This document shows, in pieces, positions 8,788 to 17,148 of a DNA stretch of 64,000 bases (the first letter of the stretch is position 1; the number at the start of each line of letters is the position of its first letter). Below the pieces are notes generated by a model, which did no database searches, was not told the origin of the DNA, and saw nothing but the letters and a program-made list of their open reading frames with translations. The position numbers were made by a program, and so were the translations under genes. The DNA is taken from NCBI GenBank assembly GCA_964462035.1, contig CAYXAP010000003.1, positions 273,205 through 337,204 of the forward strand, written 5' to 3'. The DNA comes from UBA1660 sp964462035 (lineage in GTDB: Bacteria; Myxococcota_A; Polyangia; Polyangiales; Houyiibacteriaceae).

Positions 8788-9480
8788 GTGACGAGACGAA
8801 TCTCGAGAATCGCGTTCGTGGCTGGCCTGCTGGCAGCGGTCGGTTGTGAGCAGACGACGACGGCGACCTTCTCGGTCGGCCTCGAGGCCAGCCTCACCAC
8901 CGCTGACTTCCCGGTCCCCGACGAGCTCCGTGAAGACACGGCCACCGGTCCGGTCGTGCGCTCGGTCCCCTGCGACGCGGTTGCCTGTCCCACCACGCCC
9001 GAAGCGCCGGTGACCTGCGTCTCCGGCACTTGCGACCCCGAGCCGCTCACCATCTCGGCCCCCGTCGGCGACCCCGTCGACCTCGACGAGCTCGCGGGCG
9101 ACCTCGACGACGTCATCGGCGAGATCGACTCGATCGAGATCCTGGAGATTCGGTACCAGGTGCAGCGGAACACCCTCACGATCCCCGTCGAAGAGGTCGA
9201 GATCTTCTGGGGTCCGGCCGGCGCGGCGAGCGTGGACTCGAGCGGCGTCCAGCGGCTCGGCGTGGTGCCCGCCATCATCGTCGGCACCACCGGCGAGGGC
9301 GACGTGATGCTCGACGCGGCCGGCGCCGCGGCGTTCACCGAGTACTACGAGAACGTCGAGCATCGGTACCGCTTCTTCATCCGAACGGGCACCGATCTGA
9401 TGCCCGGCGGGCCCTTCCCCCAAGGGGAGCTCGACGTCGCGGTGAGCATGCGCGTCCGGATCACCGGCAGCCTGCTCTGA
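8788..9480 (+). CDS. Putative lipoprotein
   Basis: 230 aa from GTG 8788. The signal peptide MTRRISRIAFVAGLLAAVGC carries lipobox AVGC (C20). The mature protein is acidic, with four cysteines clustered between residues 62 and 82 and an Asp-rich helical stretch (PVDLDELAGDLDDVIGEID), followed by beta-rich sequence to the C terminus. I do not recognise the family. It lies 49 nt after the kinase gene in the same direction, so it could be co-expressed or an output of that pathway, but nothing in the sequence shows this directly. Confidence 0.7.
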   Translation: MTRRISRIAFVAGLLAAVGCEQTTTATFSVGLEASLTTADFPVPDELREDTATGPVVRSVPCDAVACPTTPEAPVTCVSGTCDPEPLTISAPVGDPVDLDELAGDLDDVIGEIDSIEILEIRYQVQRNTLTIPVEEVEIFWGPAGAASVDSSGVQRLGVVPAIIVGTTGEGDVMLDAAGAAAFTEYYENVEHRYRFFIRTGTDLMPGGPFPQGELDVAVSMRVRITGSLL

Positions 9481-9580
9481 GCGCATCGGCTTCTCCGAGC
9501 GTCGGGCAGCACAGCCGTCACTTCCGACCACGGAGGTCGCCGATCGATTCGCGCGCCGCCCGAGACGATATCGATCTCGC

Positions 9581-10225
9581 GTGACCCAAGCGCCCGTCTA
9601 CACGGTCCTCGAGCAGCCGGCCGTCGTCGATGACTACATCGCCATCACCCAGCACATCGAGCGCTGGACGGAAGACCGAGAGGCCGCCGACAGTACGGTG
9701 GTCGATCCATTCGCGCCTTCGTGAAGGGTCTCCGTCGCACGCCGCATCGCGGAAGAAGGCGAGACGACCTGCGGCCTCGCCAGCGAATCGCGACCCACGA
9801 GAAACGCACCGCCATCGCGTGCGAGGTCGATGACGAGGCGAGGACGGTCGGACGACACGCCCGCAATCTGCCGAGAGGCCATCGCTGCCAAGCGGCACTG
9901 GCTGGACACGGGCGATGCGAGCAGGCTCGACGCGATGCGGGTCGAGGTCGCGGCATCGTTCGAAACCGAGCGAAGCCAATGGCGCGATTCGGGGATTCGA
10001 GCGATTGCCGTGGAAGCCGTTCTCGAAGCGCTCGCCGCCGACGCCGAGGTGGCCGCTCGGGGTGCCGCGACGCTCGCGCGAAAGCTGGCCTCACAGCGAG
10101 CGTTCGCCCGAAGCCGGGGGACGCACGCCCGAGAGCGCGGTGACGACGCCGATCGGGCGGCCTCGTTCGAGCATCGATGGCAGGAGCGAGCGCTTCAGGC
10201 GCTGCGCGATCGGGCCGAGGGCTGA
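9581..10225 (+). pseudogene. Frame-disrupted gene of unknown family
   Basis: A reading frame beginning at GTG 9581 runs 47 codons with gene-like high-GC third positions and stops at TGA 9722-9724. The same frame is then open to 10225, and its last part (from ATG 9830 or later) again looks coding (LDTGDASRLDAMRVEVAASF, then Ala/Arg/Glu-rich helices). Between about 9780 and 9880 the +1-shifted frame instead has the better codon pattern (RQRIATHEKRTAIACEVDDE). This mosaic suggests a gene with a stop and two compensating shifts, or sequencing error. A genuine 131-aa protein from 9830 is the alternative. No domain is recognised. Confidence 0.35.
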
Positions 10226-10303
10226 TGCCCACAGCGGAGAGAGTCGGGACGGTGTGTGTGGGCAATCGAGGAAGCTCGGCCGAGCCTGAACGTACCCTCC
10301 GGC

Positions 10304-10783
10304 ATGCGGATCGCCTTCGCCCTCGCTCTCGTCGTCTTCGGTTGCGACGAGCCGACCGCGCGAGCACCCGAGCCGAGGGTCAGCGAGCCGACGGGGGGAG
10401 AGCTCTCGCTCCACCTGGACTCGGTCGAGATCGAGCGCACCGCGGGCATGGCCCGCGTGCGCTGCTCGGTCCGCTGGGTGAACGAGACCGGCGGGCCCAT
10501 TCCGGGGGAGACCTGCTGCAGCGGCGCCTTCGACGGGCTCACGCTCGTGGCGACCGACACCTCTTGGCGCGAGCACGGCCGAGTCAGCTACCTCGCGCAC
10601 CAATCGCCCTACGCCGAGAGCGTCCCCTTCACCCTCCCCCGAGGAGAGACCCGGAACGACATGGTCTTCCTGCTGGAGCTGCCGGCTGGCCCGACCGACG
10701 TCTGGCTGCGAGGCGGCGTGATCGGCAACCCCGAGCACGAGGCGGGCTACCGGAGCGAGACCGTGCGGGTGGAAGTGCGCTGA
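10304..10783 (+). CDS. Putative lipoprotein
   Basis: 159 aa. A short signal peptide with lipobox VFGC (C14) is followed by a Pro/Glu linker. The mature part looks like a single beta-sandwich (alternating strands such as ELSLHLDSVEIERT, ARVRCSVRWVNET) with a Cys pair in GETCCSGAF. The function is unknown. Its last 37 nt overlap the 3' end of a convergent zinc-ribbon membrane protein gene. Confidence 0.7.
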   Translation: MRIAFALALVVFGCDEPTARAPEPRVSEPTGGELSLHLDSVEIERTAGMARVRCSVRWVNETGGPIPGETCCSGAFDGLTLVATDTSWREHGRVSYLAHQSPYAESVPFTLPRGETRNDMVFLLELPAGPTDVWLRGGVIGNPEHEAGYRSETVRVEVR

Positions 10784-11208
10784 ACGGCGGGCACGCGCGC
10801 GCCAGCGTCGCCCTGACGGGCATGTGCATGGGAGATTGAGCCCTGCCCGCTGCCGGCGCCGCTGGCGACGCCTTCGATCGCGTCGGTGGTCTTCGAGAAG
10901 ACGAACGCGACGATGATCCCCGGCACGAGAATGGAGAGGAGCACGGTGCACCCCACGCTCCAGAGCACGCCGCGGACCGACTTGCGCGCTCGTTGAACGG
11001 CACGCGCCGGGTCGTGCTGCAGCGGGGTCGAGGGCGCAACCGCATTCGCCGGTGGCGTCCACTGGGCCGGGGGCTGCCAGCCCGCCGGTCGCGCCATCGT
11101 TCGCGCCGAGCGCAGCTCCTGGTGCCGACCGCAGTAGACGCAGGTGGCTCGCCGCGCGCCCTCCTCCGGCTCGAGCGGCGCTCCGCAGTGCGCGCATTCG
11201 ATCAACAC
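10747..11208 (-). CDS. Zinc-ribbon single-pass membrane protein
   Basis: 153 aa from GTG 11208 (TTG 11205 is the next option). The N terminus has two CxxC pairs, C5-A-H-C8 and C23-V-Y-C26, forming a small zinc ribbon, then a Pro/Ala linker and one transmembrane helix (about 82-104), then a basic Gly/Ser/Ala tail. The ribbon would be cytoplasmic. No enzymatic motif is visible. The 3' end overlaps the convergent lipoprotein gene by 37 nt, so the last 12 codons are less certain. Confidence 0.6.
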   Translation of the reverse strand: MLIECAHCGAPLEPEEGARRATCVYCGRHQELRSARTMARPAGWQPPAQWTPPANAVAPSTPLQHDPARAVQRARKSVRGVLWSVGCTVLLSILVPGIIVAFVFSKTTDAIEGVASGAGSGQGSISHAHARQGDAGARVPAVQRTSTRTVSLR

Positions 11209-11318
11209 CGCGCCATGGCACCACGAATGGCGCGACCGCGTCCAGGCGGCCCCGCCCGAGGCTCGCTCGCCTGCGTCACCCGAGGTGCTGCGCTAGGGTG
11301 CCGGAACATGAGGGTGTC

Positions 11319-12350
11319 ATGGATCTGGGTTTGATCGGACTGGCGACGGTGATGGGCGCCGGCTTCTACGCCCTGTTCCGGTGGAACGTCGCCCACACGA
11401 CCCGCCGGAACGACGCGTGGAAGCACGTCGCCGAGCGTTTCTCGCTCGCCACGGTGCCGTCGGACCGGGACGGGTTGCGTGGCACCGTGAGCGGCGTCGA
11501 GGTCGACGTCTTCAGCATCGAGGAACGAGTCCAGCAAGCGACCCTCCTGCGAACGCTGGTCAGCGCCCCGTGCGTGATCGCGGAGACTCCTGCCTACCAC
11601 CTGCGCGGCGCTCGAGCGCGAGATGCCGGCTCCGCCCTGCCGGAAGCCAGCCTCCATGGCCCGCTCGCCGACTCCCACGAGCTGCGGACCGAAGCCCCGC
11701 GCGCCGTCCAGGCACTGCTCACCGCAGAGCGGAGTCGGCTCGCGCACGCGGCCGGCCCCCATCTCGGTCTCCGATGTGAGCGGGGGGTGGTCACCGCGTC
11801 GCTGCCCGACGTGGCCGTGAGCCCGGAGGTGCTCGAGGCGGCCATCGAGCTCGTCGCGGACCTGGCGGCGGTGGGCACCGACCTCCAGCGGGCCATCCGC
11901 GCGCTGGAGGGATTGAGAGACCAAGAAGAGGAAGTGGGCCCGCTGGCGATCCGCCAGCTGGAAGAACAGCTCGGGCAGCTGTCGAGCATCTTCGGCGAAG
12001 GTCTGACTCGGGAGCCCACGGTGCATCGTCTCCCGCTCGAGCGGGGACCGGTCACCCTCCAGCTCACCTACTGGCGCGGCGCCCCCGGGTACACCATCGC
12101 CGCTCCGAGCGCTGGCTCGTCCCCGTCCTACGTGTTGCGGTGGGACGAGCGAGGAGAGCGGCACGGCGCGTTCCCCGACGGCATCGCACCGACTCTTCCC
12201 GCGTTCACGGGTGAGGCGCTCCTGAAGCACGACGGTGAGACCGTCCGTCTCTTCGGCCGTGGCCCCATCGAGCCGGCCGCCCTCCGAGCGCTGGCCGAGC
12301 AGATCGCGGCCATGGCGACCGAGCTGCCCGTCGATGGTCCGTTCCGGTGA
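11319..12350 (+). CDS. Membrane-anchored hypothetical protein
   Basis: 343 aa. A single N-terminal hydrophobic helix (about residues 4-20, LGLIGLATVMGAGFYALF) is followed by a soluble domain. The central region from about 175 to 235 is helical and rich in Leu, Glu and Gln, possibly a short coiled coil. The C-terminal part is beta-rich. It reads like a membrane-tethered cytoplasmic protein with no recognised domain. ATG 11319 is chosen because it places the helix at the N terminus. Confidence 0.65.
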   Translation: MDLGLIGLATVMGAGFYALFRWNVAHTTRRNDAWKHVAERFSLATVPSDRDGLRGTVSGVEVDVFSIEERVQQATLLRTLVSAPCVIAETPAYHLRGARARDAGSALPEASLHGPLADSHELRTEAPRAVQALLTAERSRLAHAAGPHLGLRCERGVVTASLPDVAVSPEVLEAAIELVADLAAVGTDLQRAIRALEGLRDQEEEVGPLAIRQLEEQLGQLSSIFGEGLTREPTVHRLPLERGPVTLQLTYWRGAPGYTIAAPSAGSSPSYVLRWDERGERHGAFPDGIAPTLPAFTGEALLKHDGETVRLFGRGPIEPAALRALAEQIAAMATELPVDGPFR

Positions 12351-12369
12351 GCTCGTGCGCGAGACGCGC

Positions 12370-12549
12370 TCAGGTCGCGAGCACGGCGCGGGTCTCGGGA
12401 TGGCGCTCGAACATCGCCAGCGCGAAGGGGCAGGTCGCGCGGATCGCGGTGCCGGTCTCTCGGGCCCACGCGACCAACCCGTCGAAGAGGCGCTTGCCGC
12501 CGCTCTCTCCCCGAATGGCGTCGTCGGTCTCGGTGTGATCGACGATCAC
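12370..12549 (-). pseudogene. Truncated GNAT acetyltransferase remnant (NATD1/YjdJ-like C-terminal half)
   Basis: The last 59 codons match the C-terminal half of small GNAT acetyltransferases: DHTETDDAIRG (family DHTEV..LRG), then RLFDGLVAWARE and TCPFALAMFERHPE (family CPFA..F..HPE). The expected N-terminal beta strands are absent. Upstream in frame, to 12678, is non-protein-like Pro/Arg/Ser sequence, and I see no matching half in another frame. The cofactor loop, usually RGxGxG/A, reads RGESGG. It is most likely a 5'-deleted fragment. A GTG at 12549 could still allow a short product. The surrounding gap (12351-12695) holds nothing else I can identify. Confidence 0.5.
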
Positions 12550-12695
12550 CTCTGATTCGGGCGGCGGTCGAGCGTCACGGGGGAGAGTTGGCTCACGGCT
12601 GCGCGACTTGAAAGGGTCTGCACTCGGGTGGAGGGGTGCGTTTCCGTTAGCATTTCGGAGTGTGTGATGGCCCTTCACGTCAGCAGTAACCGACC

Positions 12696-13994
12696 ATGAG
12701 AACTCTTCGCTTCCTCCTCCTCGCTCTCCTCACCGCCTGCTCTTGCGATGACATGCGCGTCCCCGGCGACAGTCCCACCCGCGACATGGGGATGGTCGAC
12801 CCCGACATGATGAGCGGCACGGACATGATGACCATGCCGCGCGACTTCGGGATGTACGACCCGTTCGATCCCGACGCGGGCTGCGGTTCCTCGACGGTCC
12901 CCACCGAGCGGGTACCCGGCAGCCTCATCCTGGTCTTCGACCGCTCGGGCAGCATGGACAACCCGGCGAACGGTGACTCCGGCCCGACCAAGTGGGACCT
13001 CGCGACGAGCGCCATCAACAATGCCCTGAGCGGAGTCTCGGACGACCTGAACATGGGCCTGATGCTCTTCCCGCACACGAGCGGCGACGAGTGCTCGGTC
13101 GACAGCGACGCCATGCGGGTGGCGGTCGGTCCGCTGAGCTCGACGCGGAGCATGATCTCTTCGGCGCTCTCGGGCGCCAGCGCCGGCGGAGGCAACACCC
13201 CCATCGCCAGCGCGCTCCGTGCGGGTTGGGCACAGCTCGGCGAGGTCGAGGGCCGTGGTCAGAAGGGCCTCATCATGGTCACCGATGGAGCCGAGACCTG
13301 CGAGACCTCCCAGTCCGAACGCAACGCGGTGTTGGCGCTGGCCACCATGCAGCACGACACGAACGGCTACCTGACGTACGCAGTCGGTCTCGACGAGAGC
13401 AACAACTTCCTCTCGACCCTCGCGTTCAACGGCGAGACGCCCCGCACGCCGACCTGCATGCCGGAGTGCGCCGAGAAGACCTGCTACGACGCGAGCGAGT
13501 GTGACGCGGGCCAGGCCTGCAACAACATGAGCATCGGCGGCATCCCGGTGCCGGGGACCTGCCAGTGCACGATGGACTCGCACTGCCCGATGGGGCAGAC
13601 CTGCGAGACGATCACCCTGCCGATCATCGGGACGGTCGCGACCTGCGAAGGCCCGTCGAACTGCTGCCACTACAACGCCGAGGGCTCGAGCTTCGAGGCG
13701 GACTTCCAGGACGCTCTCGAGGACATCGCCAGCCGCTTCCTCGACAGCTGCGTCTTCGAGGTGCCCCGCGAGGGCATCGACGGCTTCATGCCGAACCTGG
13801 TGAACGTCGGCGTCACCTTCGAGGGCGAGGACCGTACCGTGCTGCGTCAGTCCAGCGACTCGTCCATGGACAGCTGGAACTACACGACGCCCGAGAACGA
13901 CGCGATCATCATTCAGGGCCCAATCTGCGATCGCCTCCTGATGAGCGCCGCCGAGGTCGAGATCGTGGTCGGCTGCCCGACCATCATCATCTGA
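12696..13994 (+). CDS. VWA-domain lipoprotein with Cys-rich insert
   Basis: 432 aa. The signal peptide ends in lipobox LTAC (C15), followed by a Met/Asp-rich linker. A von Willebrand factor A domain starts near residue 76. Its metal-ion-dependent adhesion site DRSGSM (D82, S84, S86), the Thr in GGGNTPIAS and the Asp in MVTDGAETC are present, so metal-dependent ligand binding is plausible. Inserted in its C-terminal part are two C-x5-C-x5-C units (CYDASECDAGQAC and CTMDSHCPMGQTC). It is predicted to be exported and membrane-anchored, a surface adhesion or scaffold protein of unknown partner. Confidence 0.88.
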   Translation: MRTLRFLLLALLTACSCDDMRVPGDSPTRDMGMVDPDMMSGTDMMTMPRDFGMYDPFDPDAGCGSSTVPTERVPGSLILVFDRSGSMDNPANGDSGPTKWDLATSAINNALSGVSDDLNMGLMLFPHTSGDECSVDSDAMRVAVGPLSSTRSMISSALSGASAGGGNTPIASALRAGWAQLGEVEGRGQKGLIMVTDGAETCETSQSERNAVLALATMQHDTNGYLTYAVGLDESNNFLSTLAFNGETPRTPTCMPECAEKTCYDASECDAGQACNNMSIGGIPVPGTCQCTMDSHCPMGQTCETITLPIIGTVATCEGPSNCCHYNAEGSSFEADFQDALEDIASRFLDSCVFEVPREGIDGFMPNLVNVGVTFEGEDRTVLRQSSDSSMDSWNYTTPENDAIIIQGPICDRLLMSAAEVEIVVGCPTIII

Positions 13995-14000
13995 GCGCGG

Positions 14001-15239
14001 TCACGCGAGCGGCAGGCGCTTGAGCGCCACCATCGCCTCGCGGACGCCCTCGCGCAGGGCGTCCGTCGCGTCGCCTTCCACGCGATAGCCGCCGCTCGCT
14101 CGGCCGGCCTTCTCCTCGAAGAAGAACACCGCGCGCTCGAGCTGCGGTCCCTGCAGCGACACCTCCACGCCTGCATCGGTGCGGCGCGTTCCGACCCACT
14201 CGAGCCGCCCGAAGGGGGCGGCGCGTCGAAGTCGCTCGAGCCGAGCAGCCACCGAGGGCGCGAGCGCGATCCGGTCGGCGGGGACCTCGTCCGCGCTCAG
14301 CGGCTCGAGCTCGCCGAGCCCGTGGAAACGCGCGTAGGTCTCGAAGACGCCGTTGCACTCGGCGTTCATCACGCACTCGGCGCAGCCGGGTGCCTTGAGC
14401 TTGTCTCGCCGTTTGACCTCGTACTTGTCCCAGGGCTCGCTCAGCTTGTCGTCGTGGTCGATGGCGACGGTCTCGGTGTGCTCGCCGTCGTGGTGGATCC
14501 AGCGGATCAGATCCGGCGCCACGCAGTAGGGGAGGTTGCCGATGTTCACGTCGAAGCCGGGCGCCTGCGCCTCGAAGGCGGCGACCATCCGGCGCATCGG
14601 CTCGGCCAGGTCCGTGTAGCGGACCAACATCTCTTCCATCTCCGCTTCGGTGCGGTCGCCTGCGTCGAGCGGTCGCACCATGTCGAGGTGCAGCTGGCGC
14701 GCGCCGTAGGGCAGGAGCAGCTCTGCGAAGTGCTCGAGGTCCGCGTGGTTCGAGCGCACCACGCACATGTTGATGGTGATGTCCTCGCCGCGCGCCTTCA
14801 GGTGGTCGAGGGTCCGCAGGATGCGCTTGAAGGAGTTCGGCCGGCGGGTGGTCCGCACGTGCGAAGCCTCGGTCGCGCCCTGGATCGAGATGCGCCAGAT
14901 GAGGTGCGCGTTCGGGCCCAGCGCTTTGCGCGTCTCGTCGATGACCTCCTCGCGCGCGGTCTTCACCCCGTTGGTGAAGACGACGACCTCCTCGAATCCG
15001 AGCTCGCCGCAGCGCCGCACCACGTCGAGGAACGCGGGCTGCAACGTCGGCTCCCCGCCGAGCAGCGTGATCTTCTTGTGCCCCGCCCGCGCGGCCTCTT
15101 CGATGCGCTCCAGGAGCGGCGACGCCTCCATGGGCTTCGCCTCGCCGCGATCGGTCCGCTGCCCGCTCACGCAGAAGACGCAGCGGTTGTTGCACATGTG
15201 GCCGAGCTGAATCTCGACCTGTCGCAGGGGCTCACTCAC
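14001..15239 (-). CDS. Radical SAM protein with SPASM-like C terminus
   Basis: 412 aa from GTG 15239 (ATG 15284 would add 15 residues). The SAM 4Fe-4S motif CNNRCVFC is at C16/C20/C23, the SAM-binding GGEP lies in ITLLGGEPTLQP, and a TIM-barrel pattern continues to about residue 225. Near the C terminus the Cys set in PGCAECVMNAECNG resembles a SPASM/twitch auxiliary-cluster region. Such enzymes modify peptides or proteins or activate partner enzymes. No precursor peptide or partner gene is evident beside it, so the substrate is unknown. It is convergent with the VWA gene, 6 nt apart. Confidence 0.85.
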   Translation of the reverse strand: MSEPLRQVEIQLGHMCNNRCVFCVSGQRTDRGEAKPMEASPLLERIEEAARAGHKKITLLGGEPTLQPAFLDVVRRCGELGFEEVVVFTNGVKTAREEVIDETRKALGPNAHLIWRISIQGATEASHVRTTRRPNSFKRILRTLDHLKARGEDITINMCVVRSNHADLEHFAELLLPYGARQLHLDMVRPLDAGDRTEAEMEEMLVRYTDLAEPMRRMVAAFEAQAPGFDVNIGNLPYCVAPDLIRWIHHDGEHTETVAIDHDDKLSEPWDKYEVKRRDKLKAPGCAECVMNAECNGVFETYARFHGLGELEPLSADEVPADRIALAPSVAARLERLRRAAPFGRLEWVGTRRTDAGVEVSLQGPQLERAVFFFEEKAGRASGGYRVEGDATDALREGVREAMVALKRLPLA

Positions 15240-15283
15240 GGTCGGCCATTCTAGCAGCCACGCCGCCCGCTCCCCATCCGTCA

Positions 15284-15492
15284 CCCATTCGCCCCGGTTT
15301 CAGCTTGCCTCGCGCAGAGGCGCAGAGCCGCAGCGGTCGCAGAGAACGAACGATATTGGTTGCCGCCAGTGTGAGCGCGGCGTCGACTTCGACGGCACGA
15401 CGGCTCCCCCCGTCCCAAGTCCTGCGTTCCTCCGTGATCTCTGCGGCTCCGCGGCTCTGCGCGAGGCAAAGCTGAACTGGGCGCCATGGGAA
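15284..15492. repeat. Long imperfect inverted repeat with CGCAGAG-type units
   Basis: Two arms of about 65 nt face each other across a loop of about 78 nt (15348-15425). The left arm runs about 15284-15347 and the right about 15426-15492. The core of both arms, read toward the loop, is GCCTCGCGCAGAG followed by GCGCAGAG/GCGGAG-type short units, and the similarity extends outward into cccat..cgcccrgtt. It fills the gap between the radical SAM gene and prfC. Units of this kind occur as dispersed repeats in several phyla. The RNA would fold into a long stem. No open frame is supported here. Confidence 0.75.
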
Positions 15493-15508
15493 GCGGGAAG
15501 GGGAGGGA

Positions 15509-17095
15509 TCAGCCCTGAGCGGCCCGGATGGGCTTGGTCTCGTGGAAGACCCAGTCGTCGTTCTCACCGACCGCCCGCTCGAGCTCCCAGTCGTTGCGGA
15601 AGAGCGCGACGACGCCGCCGTCGATGTCCGTGACCGCGAGCGGGATGCGGCGAGCCTCCACCTCTTCGGTGGTGGCCGGGCCCTCGACCCAGCGGGCGTA
15701 CTCGAAGGGGAGCTTGTCGAAGGTGATCTTGGCGCCGTACTCGTGCTGCAGCCGGTAGATGAGCACCTCGAACTGGAGCTGACCGACGACACCGCAGATC
15801 GGGTCCTTCTCGCGGCCGGTCTCGGTGAAGAGCTGGACCGTGCCTTCTTCGGCGAGCTGGTGGATGCCCTTCTGGAGCTGCTTGCGCTTGAGCGGGTCGA
15901 GCAGCTGCAGCCGACCGAAGTGCTCCGGCGAGAAGCGGGGCACCGCCTCCAGGACCAAACCCGACTGGCTCGAGAGCGTGTCGCCGATGCGGAAGAGCCC
16001 CGGGTCGTAGAGTCCGAGGATGTCGCCCGCGTAGGCCTCCATCACGGTCTCGCGCTCCTGGGCGAAGAACTGCTCGGCGCGGTTGAGGCGGATCTCCTTG
16101 CCGAGCCGGAAGTGGTTCACCTTCATGCCGCCCTCGAAGCGGCCGCTGCAGATGCGCGCGAACGCGATCCGGTCGCGGTGCGAGGGGTCCATGTTCGCCT
16201 GGACCTTGAAGATGAACGCGGTGAAGCGGTCGTCGTCCGGCGGGATGACCTCGCCACCCGCCTCGCGCGGCTGTGGGGGCGGGCAGAGCGAGCCGAAGGC
16301 GTGGAGGAAGGCCTCGACGCCGAAGTTCGTCAGTGCGCTGCCGAAGAAGACCGGCGTGAGCTCGCCCTTCAGGAAGCGCTCGCGGTCCCACTCCTCACCG
16401 GCGCCGTCGAGGAGCTCGACGTGGTCCTGCAGCTCTTGCGCGGCCTCGTCGCCGAGCATCTCCGTGAGCTTCGGATCGTCGATGTCGACCTCGGTGGCCT
16501 TCACCTTCGTCGAGCCGCCCTTCTCCTTCTGGAAGCGGAGGAAGCGCCGGTTCTGCCGGTCGTAGACGCCCTGGAAGAGGTCGCCGCTGCCCACCGGCCA
16601 GGTGAAGGGGAAGCTCTCGATGCCGAGCACGTCCTCCACCTGTGAGGTGAGGTCGAAGGGGTCGCGCGCGGGGCGGTCGAGCTTGTTGATGAAGGTGACG
16701 ATGGGGATGCCGCGCATACGGCAAACGTGAAAGAGCTTCCGGGTCTGCGGCTCGACGCCTTTCGCGGCGTCGAGGATCATGATCGCGCAGTCGGCCGCGG
16801 TGAGCGTCCGATAGGTGTCCTCGGAGAAGTCGTTGTGGCCTGGGGTGTCCAGCAGGTTCCAACGGAGCTCGTCGTACTCGAACTGCAGCACCGACGACGT
16901 CACCGAGATGCCGCGCTGCTTCTCGAGCGCCATCCAGTCACTCGTGGCGGATCGCTTCGCCTTCCGGCTCTTGACGGAGCCAGCCATGTGAATGGCGCCA
17001 CCGTAGAGCAGGAGCTTCTCCGTCAGCGTGGTCTTGCCCGCGTCCGGATGGCTGATGATCGCAAAGGTGCGCCGCTTTTCGTGTTCGCGGGCCAT
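15509..17095 (-). CDS. prfC: Peptide chain release factor 3
   Basis: 528-aa translational GTPase, the normal RF3 length, which drives RF1/RF2 off the ribosome after termination. Walker A is HPDAGKTT (16-23), then the RF3-specific SRKAKRSATSDWM segment, switch I region RGISVTSSV, G3 DTPGHNDF, and G4 NKLDRPARD, followed by the RF3 C-terminal domain (VGQLQFEVLIYRLQ). ATG 17095 is chosen because it gives the canonical N terminus. It is followed by the long inverted repeat. Confidence 0.97.
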   Translation of the reverse strand: MAREHEKRRTFAIISHPDAGKTTLTEKLLLYGGAIHMAGSVKSRKAKRSATSDWMALEKQRGISVTSSVLQFEYDELRWNLLDTPGHNDFSEDTYRTLTAADCAIMILDAAKGVEPQTRKLFHVCRMRGIPIVTFINKLDRPARDPFDLTSQVEDVLGIESFPFTWPVGSGDLFQGVYDRQNRRFLRFQKEKGGSTKVKATEVDIDDPKLTEMLGDEAAQELQDHVELLDGAGEEWDRERFLKGELTPVFFGSALTNFGVEAFLHAFGSLCPPPQPREAGGEVIPPDDDRFTAFIFKVQANMDPSHRDRIAFARICSGRFEGGMKVNHFRLGKEIRLNRAEQFFAQERETVMEAYAGDILGLYDPGLFRIGDTLSSQSGLVLEAVPRFSPEHFGRLQLLDPLKRKQLQKGIHQLAEEGTVQLFTETGREKDPICGVVGQLQFEVLIYRLQHEYGAKITFDKLPFEYARWVEGPATTEEVEARRIPLAVTDIDGGVVALFRNDWELERAVGENDDWVFHETKPIRAAQG

Positions 17096-17148
17096 GGGGT
17101 GGCGCGATGTAGCAACGAAAGGCGGCGGGAGCTACCCCTCGGCCGCGA

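Noticed and set aside
9634..9909. Minus-strand frame with AFLVGRDSLA resembling an FHA-domain start
   Set aside because: The match is a single short segment; the rest has no FHA strands or His/Asn motif, and the frame is opposite a more gene-like plus frame.
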